A stretch of DNA of 64,000 nucleotides from Streptomyces violaceoruber (GTDB lineage: Bacteria; Actinomycetota; Actinomycetes; Streptomycetales; Streptomycetaceae). The translations under genes and the position numbers were made by a program. The notes under the pieces are model-generated. The model worked only from the letters and a program-made list of their open reading frames with translations. It was not told the DNA's origin and made no database searches. The stretch is taken from positions 1 to 64,000 of the forward strand of contig JODI01000042.1 of the NCBI GenBank assembly GCA_000720805.1, read 5' to 3'. Below, in pieces: positions 18,354-26,720 of this stretch (the stretch's first letter is position 1; each line of letters begins with the position of its first letter).

Positions 18354-20056
18354 AATCCCGGCTCGCACGCGCGGCCCTGTCCCGACCGGGGGTCCTGCTG
18401 GCGACGTACCCCGGAGCTACGCGAGAACGGCTCGCGGTGGAAGCGGAGTTGGCGCGCAGAGGGTGGCCGTCCGTGGCCACGCCGGCGGACGCCGATCTGC
18501 TGGTGATCGCGGGAGATTCCGGCAACGGGGGTGACAGAGGCAGGGCGAGCGGCGGGAGCGGCGACTGGGTCGCGAACGTCTGGGGCGCCATATCGGCTCC
18601 GAAGGCGTGGGTCCGCGTCACGGATGCGGTGCACGTCGCCGATGCGCTCGATCGCGGGCTGGCGGAACTCCGACGGGGAGGTTCGCCGTCGGGTCCGCGT
18701 CCGGCGAGCGGGCACGTGGGGCATGACGGTCAGGGAGAGCACGGGGACCACGGCGGGCACGGGGATCACCAAGATCACGGTCAGCACATGGACCACATGG
18801 ACCACATGGACCATGGGGCCCACATGGATCACGGAGACCACGCAGATCATGCAGCCCACATAGATCACGGGGATCACAAGCACCACGAAGGCCACCAGGG
18901 CCACCAGGGCCACCAGGGCCACGGCGGGCACGATGCCCAGGACCGGCAGATGGAACACGGCGAGCACGGCGGCCACGAAGGCCACAGCGAACACGAGGGC
19001 CACGCCCGCCACAGCGAACACGACGACCACAGCGAACACGACGACCACAGCGAACACGACGACCACAGCGAACACGACGGCCACGGCGACCACAACGAGC
19101 ACAGCGGCCACGGCGGCCACAGCGGCCACGGCGGCCACGGCGAGCACGGTGCGCATCAAGGCCATGCCGGGCACGGCGGGCATCAAGGCCATGCCGGGCA
19201 CGACATGGGCGTCGTGGACGGGCTCCCCATGGCGGGTCGGGCCGACGACCGTGACGGGCTGCGGCTGGACCGCTTGCACGTCCCGCTGGGTCCGGTCCTG
19301 GCCGACTGGCCCTCCGGCCTGGTGCTCCGGCTGACCCTGCAGGGCGACATCGTCCAGGAGGCCGCCGTGGAAGTCGTGGAAGCCGTAGAAGCCGCAGGAA
19401 TCGGGGAAACCGTAGACCAGGCCACCGCTCCTCCGGCGTCGCGACCGCCCTTCTGGAACGAGCCGTTCCTGCTCGCCGCCGAGGGCGTACGGGTTCCCCA
19501 AGGTGACGCGGCTCGGCGGTTGTGTGCGGCGCATCTGGACAGTCTGGGCAGGTACTTCGCCGTGGTGGGGTGGGGCGACCTGGCCGCGCGTGCCCGGCTC
19601 GCACGGGACCGCACACTCGCCGGTGCCTCGGCCGCCGAACTCACCGCTCTGGTGCGCCCGTTGATCCGTCGGGCCGCACGCTCGCGGACGGTGCGCCGGC
19701 TGACCGCCGGAGTGGGCGTGCTGCCTGCCGAGCACGCGCGGCACCACGGGGTCACGGGTCCGGCCCTGGTCGCGGACGGAGACGCCCACGCCCGCATGCT
19801 GGTGTGGCTCGAAGCCGTCGGCCGTAGCGCGGCGAGGGTCGGCGTGTCCGAGGCCCTGGACGCGGCGGAGGAGGCCGTCGGGCCCCGCGGGCGGATCGCC
19901 GGCGGGGCGACGCCCGCCTCGCAAGGGCTGTTGGACGTCCTGCCCGGCCTGCTGGCGGGTGCCGAGTTCGCGTGCGCGCGGATCATCGTGGCGAGCCTCG
20001 ACCCGGATCTCGACGAGATCGGACACGTCACGACAGCGGGGATGCACCATGGCTGA
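18344..20056 (+). CDS. Degenerate NuoB-like/NuoD-like fusion with a giant His-triplet linker
   Basis: 570 residues from GTG 18344, which overlaps the nuoA end by 10 nt. Three parts are visible. Residues 1-115 resemble the NuoB/small-subunit fold (LLATYPGA, DLLVIAG, VWGAISAPKAWVRV) but contain no cysteine, so the N2 iron-sulfur ligands are missing. Residues 124-286 are an almost unbroken array of x-x-His triplets, 53 His in 163 residues, with Asp, Glu, Gly and Met between. Residues 290-570 resemble a NuoD/hydrogenase large-subunit start (LHVPLGPVLADWPSGLVLRL) but lack the histidine of the quinone site. The gene stands where nuoB-C-D would be. The similarity assignment is by eye. The His array probably binds Cu, Ni, Co or Zn. 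Confidence 0.75.
   Translation: MELKSRLARAALSRPGVLLATYPGATRERLAVEAELARRGWPSVATPADADLLVIAGDSGNGGDRGRASGGSGDWVANVWGAISAPKAWVRVTDAVHVADALDRGLAELRRGGSPSGPRPASGHVGHDGQGEHGDHGGHGDHQDHGQHMDHMDHMDHGAHMDHGDHADHAAHIDHGDHKHHEGHQGHQGHQGHGGHDAQDRQMEHGEHGGHEGHSEHEGHARHSEHDDHSEHDDHSEHDDHSEHDGHGDHNEHSGHGGHSGHGGHGEHGAHQGHAGHGGHQGHAGHDMGVVDGLPMAGRADDRDGLRLDRLHVPLGPVLADWPSGLVLRLTLQGDIVQEAAVEVVEAVEAAGIGETVDQATAPPASRPPFWNEPFLLAAEGVRVPQGDAARRLCAAHLDSLGRYFAVVGWGDLAARARLARDRTLAGASAAELTALVRPLIRRAARSRTVRRLTAGVGVLPAEHARHHGVTGPALVADGDAHARMLVWLEAVGRSAARVGVSEALDAAEEAVGPRGRIAGGATPASQGLLDVLPGLLAGAEFACARIIVASLDPDLDEIGHVTTAGMHHG
19010..19081. repeat. Four 18-bp tandem repeats inside the His-rich array
   Basis: Near-identical copies of CACAGCGAACACGACGAC (last copy differs at its end) encoding His-Ser-Glu-His-Asp-Asp. 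They indicate recent expansion by slippage or unequal exchange. Confidence 0.95.
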
Positions 20057-20993
20057 GCGCGCCCCGCTGTGGGCGGTCTTCGTCCTGCCCGCCGTCCTGG
20101 TCGTGGTGGCCGTGGCAGTGGCCGGTCTCGACGCCGTGCTCGCGGCAGGGGCTCGCACCGGCCGTATCGGTTCGCCGCGTGCGGCAGCCCGCCATGCCGT
20201 CCGGCCCGGCCGCGAGGTGCTTCGGCATCTTGTGCAGCAGCCGCGGCGCACGCGTGCCGCCGATCTGCCGCTGACCCGCATCGGCGCGGCTCTGCTTCCC
20301 GTCGCGGCAGTTCTGGCCGCCGTCGTACTGCCGCTGGGCTTCCGGTCGGTGAGCGATCTGCCGGAAGGCATCGTCTGGTTCAACGCCATGGAGGCGCTGG
20401 CCTGGGCTGCGGTGTGGCTGGCCGGCTGGGGGCCGAACTCGGCGCTGTCGCTCATCGGCGGCTACCGGTTCCTCGCGCAGGGGCTGGCGTACGAGCTGCC
20501 GCACATGCTCGCCATCACCACGGCCGCGCTCGGGGCTCAGTCCCTGCGGGTGGGCGAAGTCGTGGACGGCCAGGCGGGGTTGTGGTTCGCCGTGTGGATG
20601 CCGGCGGCCTTCGGGATCTATCTGCTGAGCGCGATGGCGATGGCGTTCTGGGGGCCGTTCGACCAGCCCGCCGGAGTGGACGTGGCCGGCGGCGCGGCGG
20701 CTGAACTGTCGGGCGTGGACCGGGTGTTGTTCCTGGGCGGCCGGTGGCTGCTGCTGGTCGTGGCCGCGGCGTTCAGTGTGCCGCTCTTCCTGGGCGGCGG
20801 GCACGGGCCGCTGCTGCCCGGCTGGGCGTGGACCGTGCTCAAGACGGCGGCCGTGCTGGCCGTCCTGGTCTGGGCCCGGCGCAGGGTCCCCACGCTGCGC
20901 ATGGAGAGGTACGTGGAGCTGGCGTGGGTCGTGCTGACTCCGCTGGCCGTCGTGCAGGCCCTGTTCGTGGCCGTCGTAGTGCTGAATCGATGA
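20049..20993 (+). CDS. nuoH: NADH-quinone oxidoreductase subunit H homologue (diverged)
   Basis: 314 residues, about eight membrane helices, starting inside the end of the His-rich gene. The NuoH signature NSALSLIGGYRFLAQGLAYELP is present. The acidic loop that is normally PFDxPEAExEL reads PFDQPAGVDVAGG, so the conserved glutamates lining the quinone chamber are gone. This matches the degenerate NuoB/NuoD-like protein next to it and argues against normal quinone chemistry. Confidence 0.88.
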   Translation: MAERAPLWAVFVLPAVLVVVAVAVAGLDAVLAAGARTGRIGSPRAAARHAVRPGREVLRHLVQQPRRTRAADLPLTRIGAALLPVAAVLAAVVLPLGFRSVSDLPEGIVWFNAMEALAWAAVWLAGWGPNSALSLIGGYRFLAQGLAYELPHMLAITTAALGAQSLRVGEVVDGQAGLWFAVWMPAAFGIYLLSAMAMAFWGPFDQPAGVDVAGGAAAELSGVDRVLFLGGRWLLLVVAAAFSVPLFLGGGHGPLLPGWAWTVLKTAAVLAVLVWARRRVPTLRMERYVELAWVVLTPLAVVQALFVAVVVLNR

Positions 20994-21014
20994 CGAGAGC
21001 GAGGTGGGACGTCC

Positions 21015-21575
21015 ATGGATGTCGCCGTCTTCTGGGTGCTGGCGGTCCTCGGGGTCGTCAGCGGCGCGATGGTGTTCCGCTTCGACTCCATGGCGCGCGC
21101 GACGTTCTCCCTGCTGGCCTCGCTGCTGTGCGTGGGCGGGCTCGTCGTGCTGCTGGGGCTCGACTATCTCGGCATCGTCATCGTGCTGATGATGACCATC
21201 GAGATGGCCATCATGGCCGTCTTCATGGTGATGTACATGATGAACCCGGCCGGGCTCATGCCGATGACGATGATGCACAACAAGAGGGGCGCGGCCGTGG
21301 TCTGCGGGCTGCTGTTCGCGCTGCTGGCCGCCGGGATCGTGCTCGCGCCCTGGCCCGGACGCCGGGGCGGCGCTCCGAAGGACCCGACGATGGATCTCGG
21401 CATGTCCCTCATGGGCCCGCAGATGCTCACCATGATGACGCTGGGCATGGCGCTGTTCGCGACGATCGTGGCCACGGTGGTGCTGGCCACCCGCCGGGGA
21501 CGGTACGACCGGCTCGGCGACGACCTGCGGGCGCGGCGCGCGGACGATCCCGTACGGGGCGGTGTCGGCCGGTGA
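21015..21575 (+). CDS. nuoJ: NADH-quinone oxidoreductase subunit J homologue, Met-rich
   Basis: 186 residues with five membrane helices. Helix 3 carries the NuoJ-type Gly/Tyr/Glu region (LDYLGIVIVLMMTIEMAIMAV). The protein is strikingly Met-rich (VMYMMNPAGLMPMTMMHNK; GMSLMGPQMLTMMTLGMA), more than usual for NuoJ and notable beside a copper locus. Its end overlaps the nuoK start (GTGA). Confidence 0.87.
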   Translation: MDVAVFWVLAVLGVVSGAMVFRFDSMARATFSLLASLLCVGGLVVLLGLDYLGIVIVLMMTIEMAIMAVFMVMYMMNPAGLMPMTMMHNKRGAAVVCGLLFALLAAGIVLAPWPGRRGGAPKDPTMDLGMSLMGPQMLTMMTLGMALFATIVATVVLATRRGRYDRLGDDLRARRADDPVRGGVGR

Positions 21576-21877
21576 GTCTGGACCTGTTTCTGCTGCTGGC
21601 CGCCGCCCTGTTCTGCGTCGGGTTGTTCGGGGCGCTGACCCAGCAGTCGATCGTGATGCTGATGATGGGCCTCGAACTGATGCTGGGCGGGGTGATCCTG
21701 GCCGCGGCCGCCGTCTGGCACTACATCGCGCCGGCGACCTCCGAGGGCCAGGTGCTGATCGTCGTGGCGGTCACGGCGATGGCCCTGGAGATGGCGATCG
21801 GATTCGCCGTGGTCACCGCCCTGTTCCGGTCGCGGGAGATCGACATGACCGACATGGCGGCGGAGTTGAAGGAGTGA
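21572..21877 (+). CDS. nuoK: NADH-quinone oxidoreductase subunit K homologue
   Basis: 101 residues, three membrane helices. Both family glutamates essential for proton transfer are present: Glu35 (MMGLELML) and Glu73 (AMALEMAIG). The GTG start overlaps the nuoJ stop and the gene ends in GTGA shared with nuoL, giving tight coupling. NuoK is homologous to MrpC of cation/proton antiporters. Confidence 0.92.
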   Translation: MSLDLFLLLAAALFCVGLFGALTQQSIVMLMMGLELMLGGVILAAAAVWHYIAPATSEGQVLIVVAVTAMALEMAIGFAVVTALFRSREIDMTDMAAELKE

Positions 21878-23760
21878 GCGCCCTGCTGTGGGCGCTGGTC
21901 GCCCTCCCCCTCGGTTCCGGTGTCCTGCTTCTGGCGGCGGGGCGCGGGGCAGACCGGGTCGCCCCCGCCCTGGCCCTCGCGGTCACGGCAGCCACGACTG
22001 GGCTCGCCGTCGCGGCCGCCTTCCAACACCCCACCGCGCAGGCTCCGTTCCTCGACGGGCTCCCGCTGCGGCTCGCCGTCGACGGCCTGTCCGGTCTGCT
22101 GGTGGTCACGGTCACCGGGGTCGCCCTCGCCGTCCTCCTCTTCAGCGTCGCCGAGTTCGGACCGGACGAGGCGCGTGCCCGCTTCTTCGGGCTGATGCTG
22201 CTGTTCGCCGGGAGCATGCTCGTCACCGTGACGGCCGCGACCCTGCCCGTCCTGTTGATGGGCTGGGAGGTCATGGGTGCCACGTCCTGGGCGCTCATCG
22301 GCTACTGGTGGCGGGAACCTCGGCGGACGGCGGCCGCGGACACCGCGTTTCTCACCACCCGGACCGCGGACCTCGGTCTGTATCTGGCGGCGGGTGCCGC
22401 GCTGGCGAGCGGCCGTGACTCGACGCTCTCGCTGGACGGGCTTGCCCGCGCCGACGATCCGTGGCTGTCCTTCATCACCGCGGGCATCGTCGTCGCGGCC
22501 CTCGGGAAGTCCGCCCAGCTGCCGTTCAGTTTCTGGCTGTCGAAGGCCATGCAGGGCCCGAGCCCGGTCTCCGCGCTGCTGCACTCGGCGACGATGGTGG
22601 TCGCGGGGGCGTATCTGCTGCTGCGGACCGGGCCCTTGCTGGTCGCCTCCGGCTGGGGCGACGACGTGGTGGCGTGGACGGGCGCGGCCACCGCGCTGTG
22701 CCTCGGCCTGGTCGCCGCCGCCCAGCGCGACCTCAAGCAGTTGCTCGCCGCCTCGAGTTGTGCGCAGATCGGCTTCATGGTGCTGGCGGCGGGGGTCGGA
22801 GCGACGTCCGGGGGCACGTTGCAGCTGATCGCCCATGCGGCCGCGAAGAGTCTGCTCTTCCTGGCGGCCGGCGCGTGGCTGACGGCGCTGGGCACGCAAC
22901 AACTTCCCGAACTGCTCGGCGCGGCACGCCACCACGTGACGCTCGGCACCGCGTTCACCGTGGCCGCGCTGTCCCTGGCCGGGCTTCCGCCGCTCTCGCT
23001 GTGGGCCGCCAAGGACGTCCTGCTCGCCCAGGTCCTGGAGAGCAGCCCCTGGCTCTACGGCGTGGGGCTGGCCGCGGCCCTGCTGTCCGCGGTCTACAGC
23101 GCCAAGGCCCTGTGGTACGTGTGGCAGCCCGAGGTGCCCCGTCCCGATGCCGGAGTGCGGGGGAACGGCCGGCGGCCGCGGTCGTCCGCCCGCCGCATCC
23201 CGGCCGGGGCCGTGGCTCCCCTGGTTCCGCTGGCCCTGGCCTGCGTCGCCCTGACGCCCTTGGCCTTCCCGCCGCTGCGTGAGGCTGTCGGACGCGTGGT
23301 CGGCGGTCCCGGTCCCCTCGCCCCGGCCGCCTGGGAGTTCGCGCTGTCCGGGGGACTCGCCCTCGTGGCGGCCGCACTGGCCTGGTCCTGGAACACGCGC
23401 CCGCTGTCCCTGCCGGGTCGCGCCACGCGGGTGGTCGCGGACTGGCTGGGCCTGGAACGTGCTGCCCATGTCCTCCTCGTCGCGCCGGTGATGCGGCTCG
23501 CGCGCGTGGCCGCCGCGTTCGACGACCGGGGCCTGGACCGCGTGGTCGACGGCTCGGCCGCGGCTGCCGTACGGCTCGCGCGCTGGACGAACGGCGTCGT
23601 CGAACGGGCCCTGGACGGCACGGTGACGGCGGTCGCGTCCGGGACCCGCGCGCTCGGCCGCTGGGCCCGCCGCCCGCAGACCGGACAGCTGCACCAGTAC
23701 CTCGCCCAGGCCGTCGCGGCCTTTACCGTCCTCGCCGTCGTGCTCGTCCTCGTGAGGTGA
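21874..23760 (+). CDS. nuoL: NADH-quinone oxidoreductase subunit L homologue (antiporter-like)
   Basis: 628 residues. The Mrp/NuoL antiporter core has the charged-residue motifs GWEVMGATSWALIGYWW and KSAQLPFSFWLSKAMQGPSPVSALLHSATMV. A C-terminal amphipathic lateral helix and last membrane helix follow. It should translocate protons or cations. GTG start overlaps the nuoK stop by 4 nt, and the 3' end overlaps nuoM in the same way. Confidence 0.92.
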   Translation: MSALLWALVALPLGSGVLLLAAGRGADRVAPALALAVTAATTGLAVAAAFQHPTAQAPFLDGLPLRLAVDGLSGLLVVTVTGVALAVLLFSVAEFGPDEARARFFGLMLLFAGSMLVTVTAATLPVLLMGWEVMGATSWALIGYWWREPRRTAAADTAFLTTRTADLGLYLAAGAALASGRDSTLSLDGLARADDPWLSFITAGIVVAALGKSAQLPFSFWLSKAMQGPSPVSALLHSATMVVAGAYLLLRTGPLLVASGWGDDVVAWTGAATALCLGLVAAAQRDLKQLLAASSCAQIGFMVLAAGVGATSGGTLQLIAHAAAKSLLFLAAGAWLTALGTQQLPELLGAARHHVTLGTAFTVAALSLAGLPPLSLWAAKDVLLAQVLESSPWLYGVGLAAALLSAVYSAKALWYVWQPEVPRPDAGVRGNGRRPRSSARRIPAGAVAPLVPLALACVALTPLAFPPLREAVGRVVGGPGPLAPAAWEFALSGGLALVAAALAWSWNTRPLSLPGRATRVVADWLGLERAAHVLLVAPVMRLARVAAAFDDRGLDRVVDGSAAAAVRLARWTNGVVERALDGTVTAVASGTRALGRWARRPQTGQLHQYLAQAVAAFTVLAVVLVLVR

Positions 23761-25271
23761 CCCGGATGCTGACCGCCCTCGTCTTCGTGCCCACGGCCGT
23801 CGCGCTGTTGCTCTTCGTCCTGCCCCGGCGTACGGCCCCCGCGGTGTTCCGGGTCATCTGGGTGGCGGTGTCCGCCGTCGAACTCGCCCTCGTCGTCGCG
23901 CTGTGGGCCGGCTACGACAGCGACGGCGGAATGCAGTACGAGCAACGCACCCGCTGGATCCCCAGCGCGGGCGTGGGCTACCACGTCGGCGTGGACGGTC
24001 TGTCCCTGCCGCTGCTCGCCCTGACGTGCCTGCTGTTCCTGGCCTGCGCGGTGTACTCGCTGCGCGAGAACCGCCGTGTGCGTGAGTTCGCCGCCCTGTT
24101 CCTCTTCCTGGAGACCACCTGTCTGGGCCTGTTCGCGGCCCTCGACCTGATCCTGTTCTTCGTCTTCTTCGACCTGTCGATCGTGGCGATGTACTTCGTC
24201 ATCGCCGGGTGGGGTCACCGGCAGGCTGCCCGCGCCGCGCTGAAGTTCTTCCTCTACACCTTCATCGGCTCGCTCGCCCTGCTGCTCGGCTTCATCGGGC
24301 TCTATCTCGCCGCGTCCCCGCACACCTTCGACATGGTCGAGCTGACCCGGCAGAACCCGCTCGCCGGACGGTCCGTCTACGGCGGCCTCGTCCTGCTGGC
24401 CGTCCTGGTGGGCCTGGCGGTGAAGACACCGACGGTGCCGTTCCACACCTGGCTGCCGCCGGCGCACGTCGAGGCGCCGGCCGCGGGTTCGGCGATCCTG
24501 GCCGGGGTGTTGCTGAAGATGGGCACCTACGGGTTCGTACGCATCGCCATGCCGATGCTGCCCGGGGCCTGGCGACGCTACGCCCTCGTGCTGGTCGTCG
24601 TCGGCGTCGTGTCCGTCCTGCACGGGGCCCTGGTCGCGCTCGCGCAGACCGACTTCAAGCGGATGATCGCCTACACCTCCGTGAACCACATGGGCTACAT
24701 CGTCCTCGCGGTCGGCGCGGCCGCGGCGACGGCGGACAGTTCCGAGCAGGCCCGCTCCCTGGCCGTCACCGGGGCGGTGACGCAGATGGTCAGCCACGGC
24801 CTGCTCACCGGCGCGCTGTTCCTGCTCGCCGGGGTGATGTACGAGCGGGGACGGACGTACGACATGCCCTCCTACGGCGGAGTCGCGGGCGTGGCCCCCG
24901 TGTTCGCGGCGATGACCGGCGTCGCGGCCTTCGCCTCCCTCGGGCTGCCCGGGTTCTCCGGCTTCATCGCCGAGTTCCAGATCTTCACCGGAAGTCTCGG
25001 ACCGCGGCCCGTGGCCACCGCGCTCTCCGTGCTCGGCATCCTCCTCACGGCCGGGCTGTTCCTGCGGGCGCTGCGGCAGATCCTGACGGGGCCGTTGCGT
25101 CTGCCCGACGCCCCGGGGACGCCGCGCCCGTTCACCGACCTGCGCACCCATGAGAACCTCGCCGTCATACCCCTGTTGGTGCCGGCCGTGGTGCTCGGAG
25201 TGGCACCGCGCTTCCTGCTCGACGTCATCGAGCCGGCCTCGCGCTCCGTGCTGGAGCTGCTCACCCGATGA
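23757..25271 (+). CDS. nuoM: NADH-quinone oxidoreductase subunit M homologue (antiporter-like)
   Basis: 504 residues, about 14 membrane helices. Family motifs: LLALTCLLFLACAVY, LKFFLYTFIGSLALLLG, and KTPTVPFHTWLPPAHVEAPAAGS with its conserved Lys and His. GTG at 23757 overlaps the nuoL stop like the other junctions; an ATG nine bases later is the alternative. Confidence 0.93.
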   Translation: MTRMLTALVFVPTAVALLLFVLPRRTAPAVFRVIWVAVSAVELALVVALWAGYDSDGGMQYEQRTRWIPSAGVGYHVGVDGLSLPLLALTCLLFLACAVYSLRENRRVREFAALFLFLETTCLGLFAALDLILFFVFFDLSIVAMYFVIAGWGHRQAARAALKFFLYTFIGSLALLLGFIGLYLAASPHTFDMVELTRQNPLAGRSVYGGLVLLAVLVGLAVKTPTVPFHTWLPPAHVEAPAAGSAILAGVLLKMGTYGFVRIAMPMLPGAWRRYALVLVVVGVVSVLHGALVALAQTDFKRMIAYTSVNHMGYIVLAVGAAAATADSSEQARSLAVTGAVTQMVSHGLLTGALFLLAGVMYERGRTYDMPSYGGVAGVAPVFAAMTGVAAFASLGLPGFSGFIAEFQIFTGSLGPRPVATALSVLGILLTAGLFLRALRQILTGPLRLPDAPGTPRPFTDLRTHENLAVIPLLVPAVVLGVAPRFLLDVIEPASRSVLELLTR

Positions 25272-26686
25272 CCGAGATGAACGAGAACCCGCTCGACCTC
25301 CTGCCCGAGGTGCTGCTGGCCGCGTCGGCTGTGCTCGGCCTGCTGCTCGGCTCCTGGCTGCCGCGCGCCCGGCAGTGGGCGGTCGGGTTGCTGGCGGTCG
25401 TCGCGTGCGTGGCGGGGATCGTCGCGGCGTCCGTGGCCGCGGCGGAGCCCGCCACGACCGCCTTCGGTGAGGCGTTCGCCGTCGACCCGGTGACGAACAC
25501 GTCAAGGATCGTGGTCCTCGCCGGCACGCTCCTCGTCCTCGGCGTCTCCTTCCGGCCACTGCGGGGCGACGCCCGGGAGAGCGAGTTCTACGTCCTGGTG
25601 CAACTGGCGTCCCTCGGCGCGCTGATGATGGCGGGCACGCAGGACCTGCTGCTGTTGGCCGCCGCCTACCTGCTGGCGAGCATCCCGGCCTACACGCTCG
25701 CCGGCTTCCGCAAGGACGGGCCCGGCACCGAGGCGGCCCTCAAGTACTACGTCGTCGGCGCCCTGTTGGGCGTTCTGATGCTGACCGGCATCACGATCCT
25801 GTACGCGGCCGGGCGGGCGACCGGCTATCCGATGCTCGGGGACGCGTTCCGCGACGCGCCCAGGGCGTTGCTCGCCACCGGCGCTGTCGGGCTGCTGACC
25901 GGCGTGCTGTTCAAGGCCGGAGGCGTGCCCGCGCACTTCTGGGTGCCCGACGCGGTGCAGGGCAGCAGCCCACCGGTGGCCGCGCTGCTCACCACCATCC
26001 CGAAGATCGGGGCGCTGGCGGCGCTCTTCCGCCTCGGGGACGTGGTCTTCGCGGACAGCACGCTGCCGTGGGCCGCGCTCGTCGCCGTACTGGCCGCCGC
26101 GTCGATGACCCTCGGCAACCTGGGGGCGTTCTTCCAGCAGGACGTCAAGCGGCTGCTGGCCTACTCGACGATCAGCCAGGTCGGATACCTGCTGATGCCG
26201 GTGGCCGTCGCGGGCCGCGCGGACCTCGCCCAGTCGGCGTTGCTGTACTACCTCGCGGCCTACACGGTCACCAACCTCGGCGCGTTCGCCGTGGTGTGCG
26301 CCCTTCCCCGAGCCGAGTCGCTGGACGACTACCGCGGTCTCGCGAAGGAGCGCCCGCTGCTGGCGGCGAGCCTGGTCGTCTGCCTGTTGGGGCTCGTCGG
26401 CACCCCGCCGACGGCGGTCTTCCTCGGCAAACTCGAGGTGTTCAGCGCCGCGTTCGACGGCGGCTACGCGTGGCTCGCGGTCCTCGCCGCCGTCAACACC
26501 GTGGCGTCGCTCTTCTACTACCTGCGCTGGATCGTGCCCGCGGCCTCCCGGACCGGGTCCGTGCCCCTGGCCGAGGGCGGCCGGCCGGCGCGCGTCGTCG
26601 CCTACGCCGCCGCGGCCGTGTCCCTCGGGCTGGGCATCGGCGGCGGACCGGTCCTGGACGTGCTGACCGGACCGATCAGCCACTGA
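25268..26686 (+). CDS. nuoN: NADH-quinone oxidoreductase subunit N homologue (antiporter-like)
   Basis: 472 residues, about 14 membrane helices, ATGA overlap with nuoM. NuoN motifs FKAGGVPAHFWVPDAVQGSSPPVAALLTTIPK and LLAYSTISQVGYLL (read in parts) are intact, including the Lys residues of the proton channel. It is the last gene of the orphan membrane module. No peripheral-arm genes follow; the next gene is convergent. Confidence 0.92.
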   Translation: MTEMNENPLDLLPEVLLAASAVLGLLLGSWLPRARQWAVGLLAVVACVAGIVAASVAAAEPATTAFGEAFAVDPVTNTSRIVVLAGTLLVLGVSFRPLRGDARESEFYVLVQLASLGALMMAGTQDLLLLAAAYLLASIPAYTLAGFRKDGPGTEAALKYYVVGALLGVLMLTGITILYAAGRATGYPMLGDAFRDAPRALLATGAVGLLTGVLFKAGGVPAHFWVPDAVQGSSPPVAALLTTIPKIGALAALFRLGDVVFADSTLPWAALVAVLAAASMTLGNLGAFFQQDVKRLLAYSTISQVGYLLMPVAVAGRADLAQSALLYYLAAYTVTNLGAFAVVCALPRAESLDDYRGLAKERPLLAASLVVCLLGLVGTPPTAVFLGKLEVFSAAFDGGYAWLAVLAAVNTVASLFYYLRWIVPAASRTGSVPLAEGGRPARVVAYAAAAVSLGLGIGGGPVLDVLTGPISH

Positions 26687-26720
26687 CGTCCGTGGCAGAG
26701 CGCCCACCGGCGCCCGGACC

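Noticed and set aside
18713-19205. Tandem repeats considered as a CRISPR array
   Set aside because: Repeats are 9-18 bp, contiguous without unique spacers, and in frame in a coding region.
17909-20455. An 848-codon minus-strand frame with a Val/Ala/Phe-rich hydrophobic stretch over the His array
   Set aside because: The hydrophobic run is simply the complement of the His/Asp codons; no start signal and both nuoA and the fusion gene are supported on the + strand.
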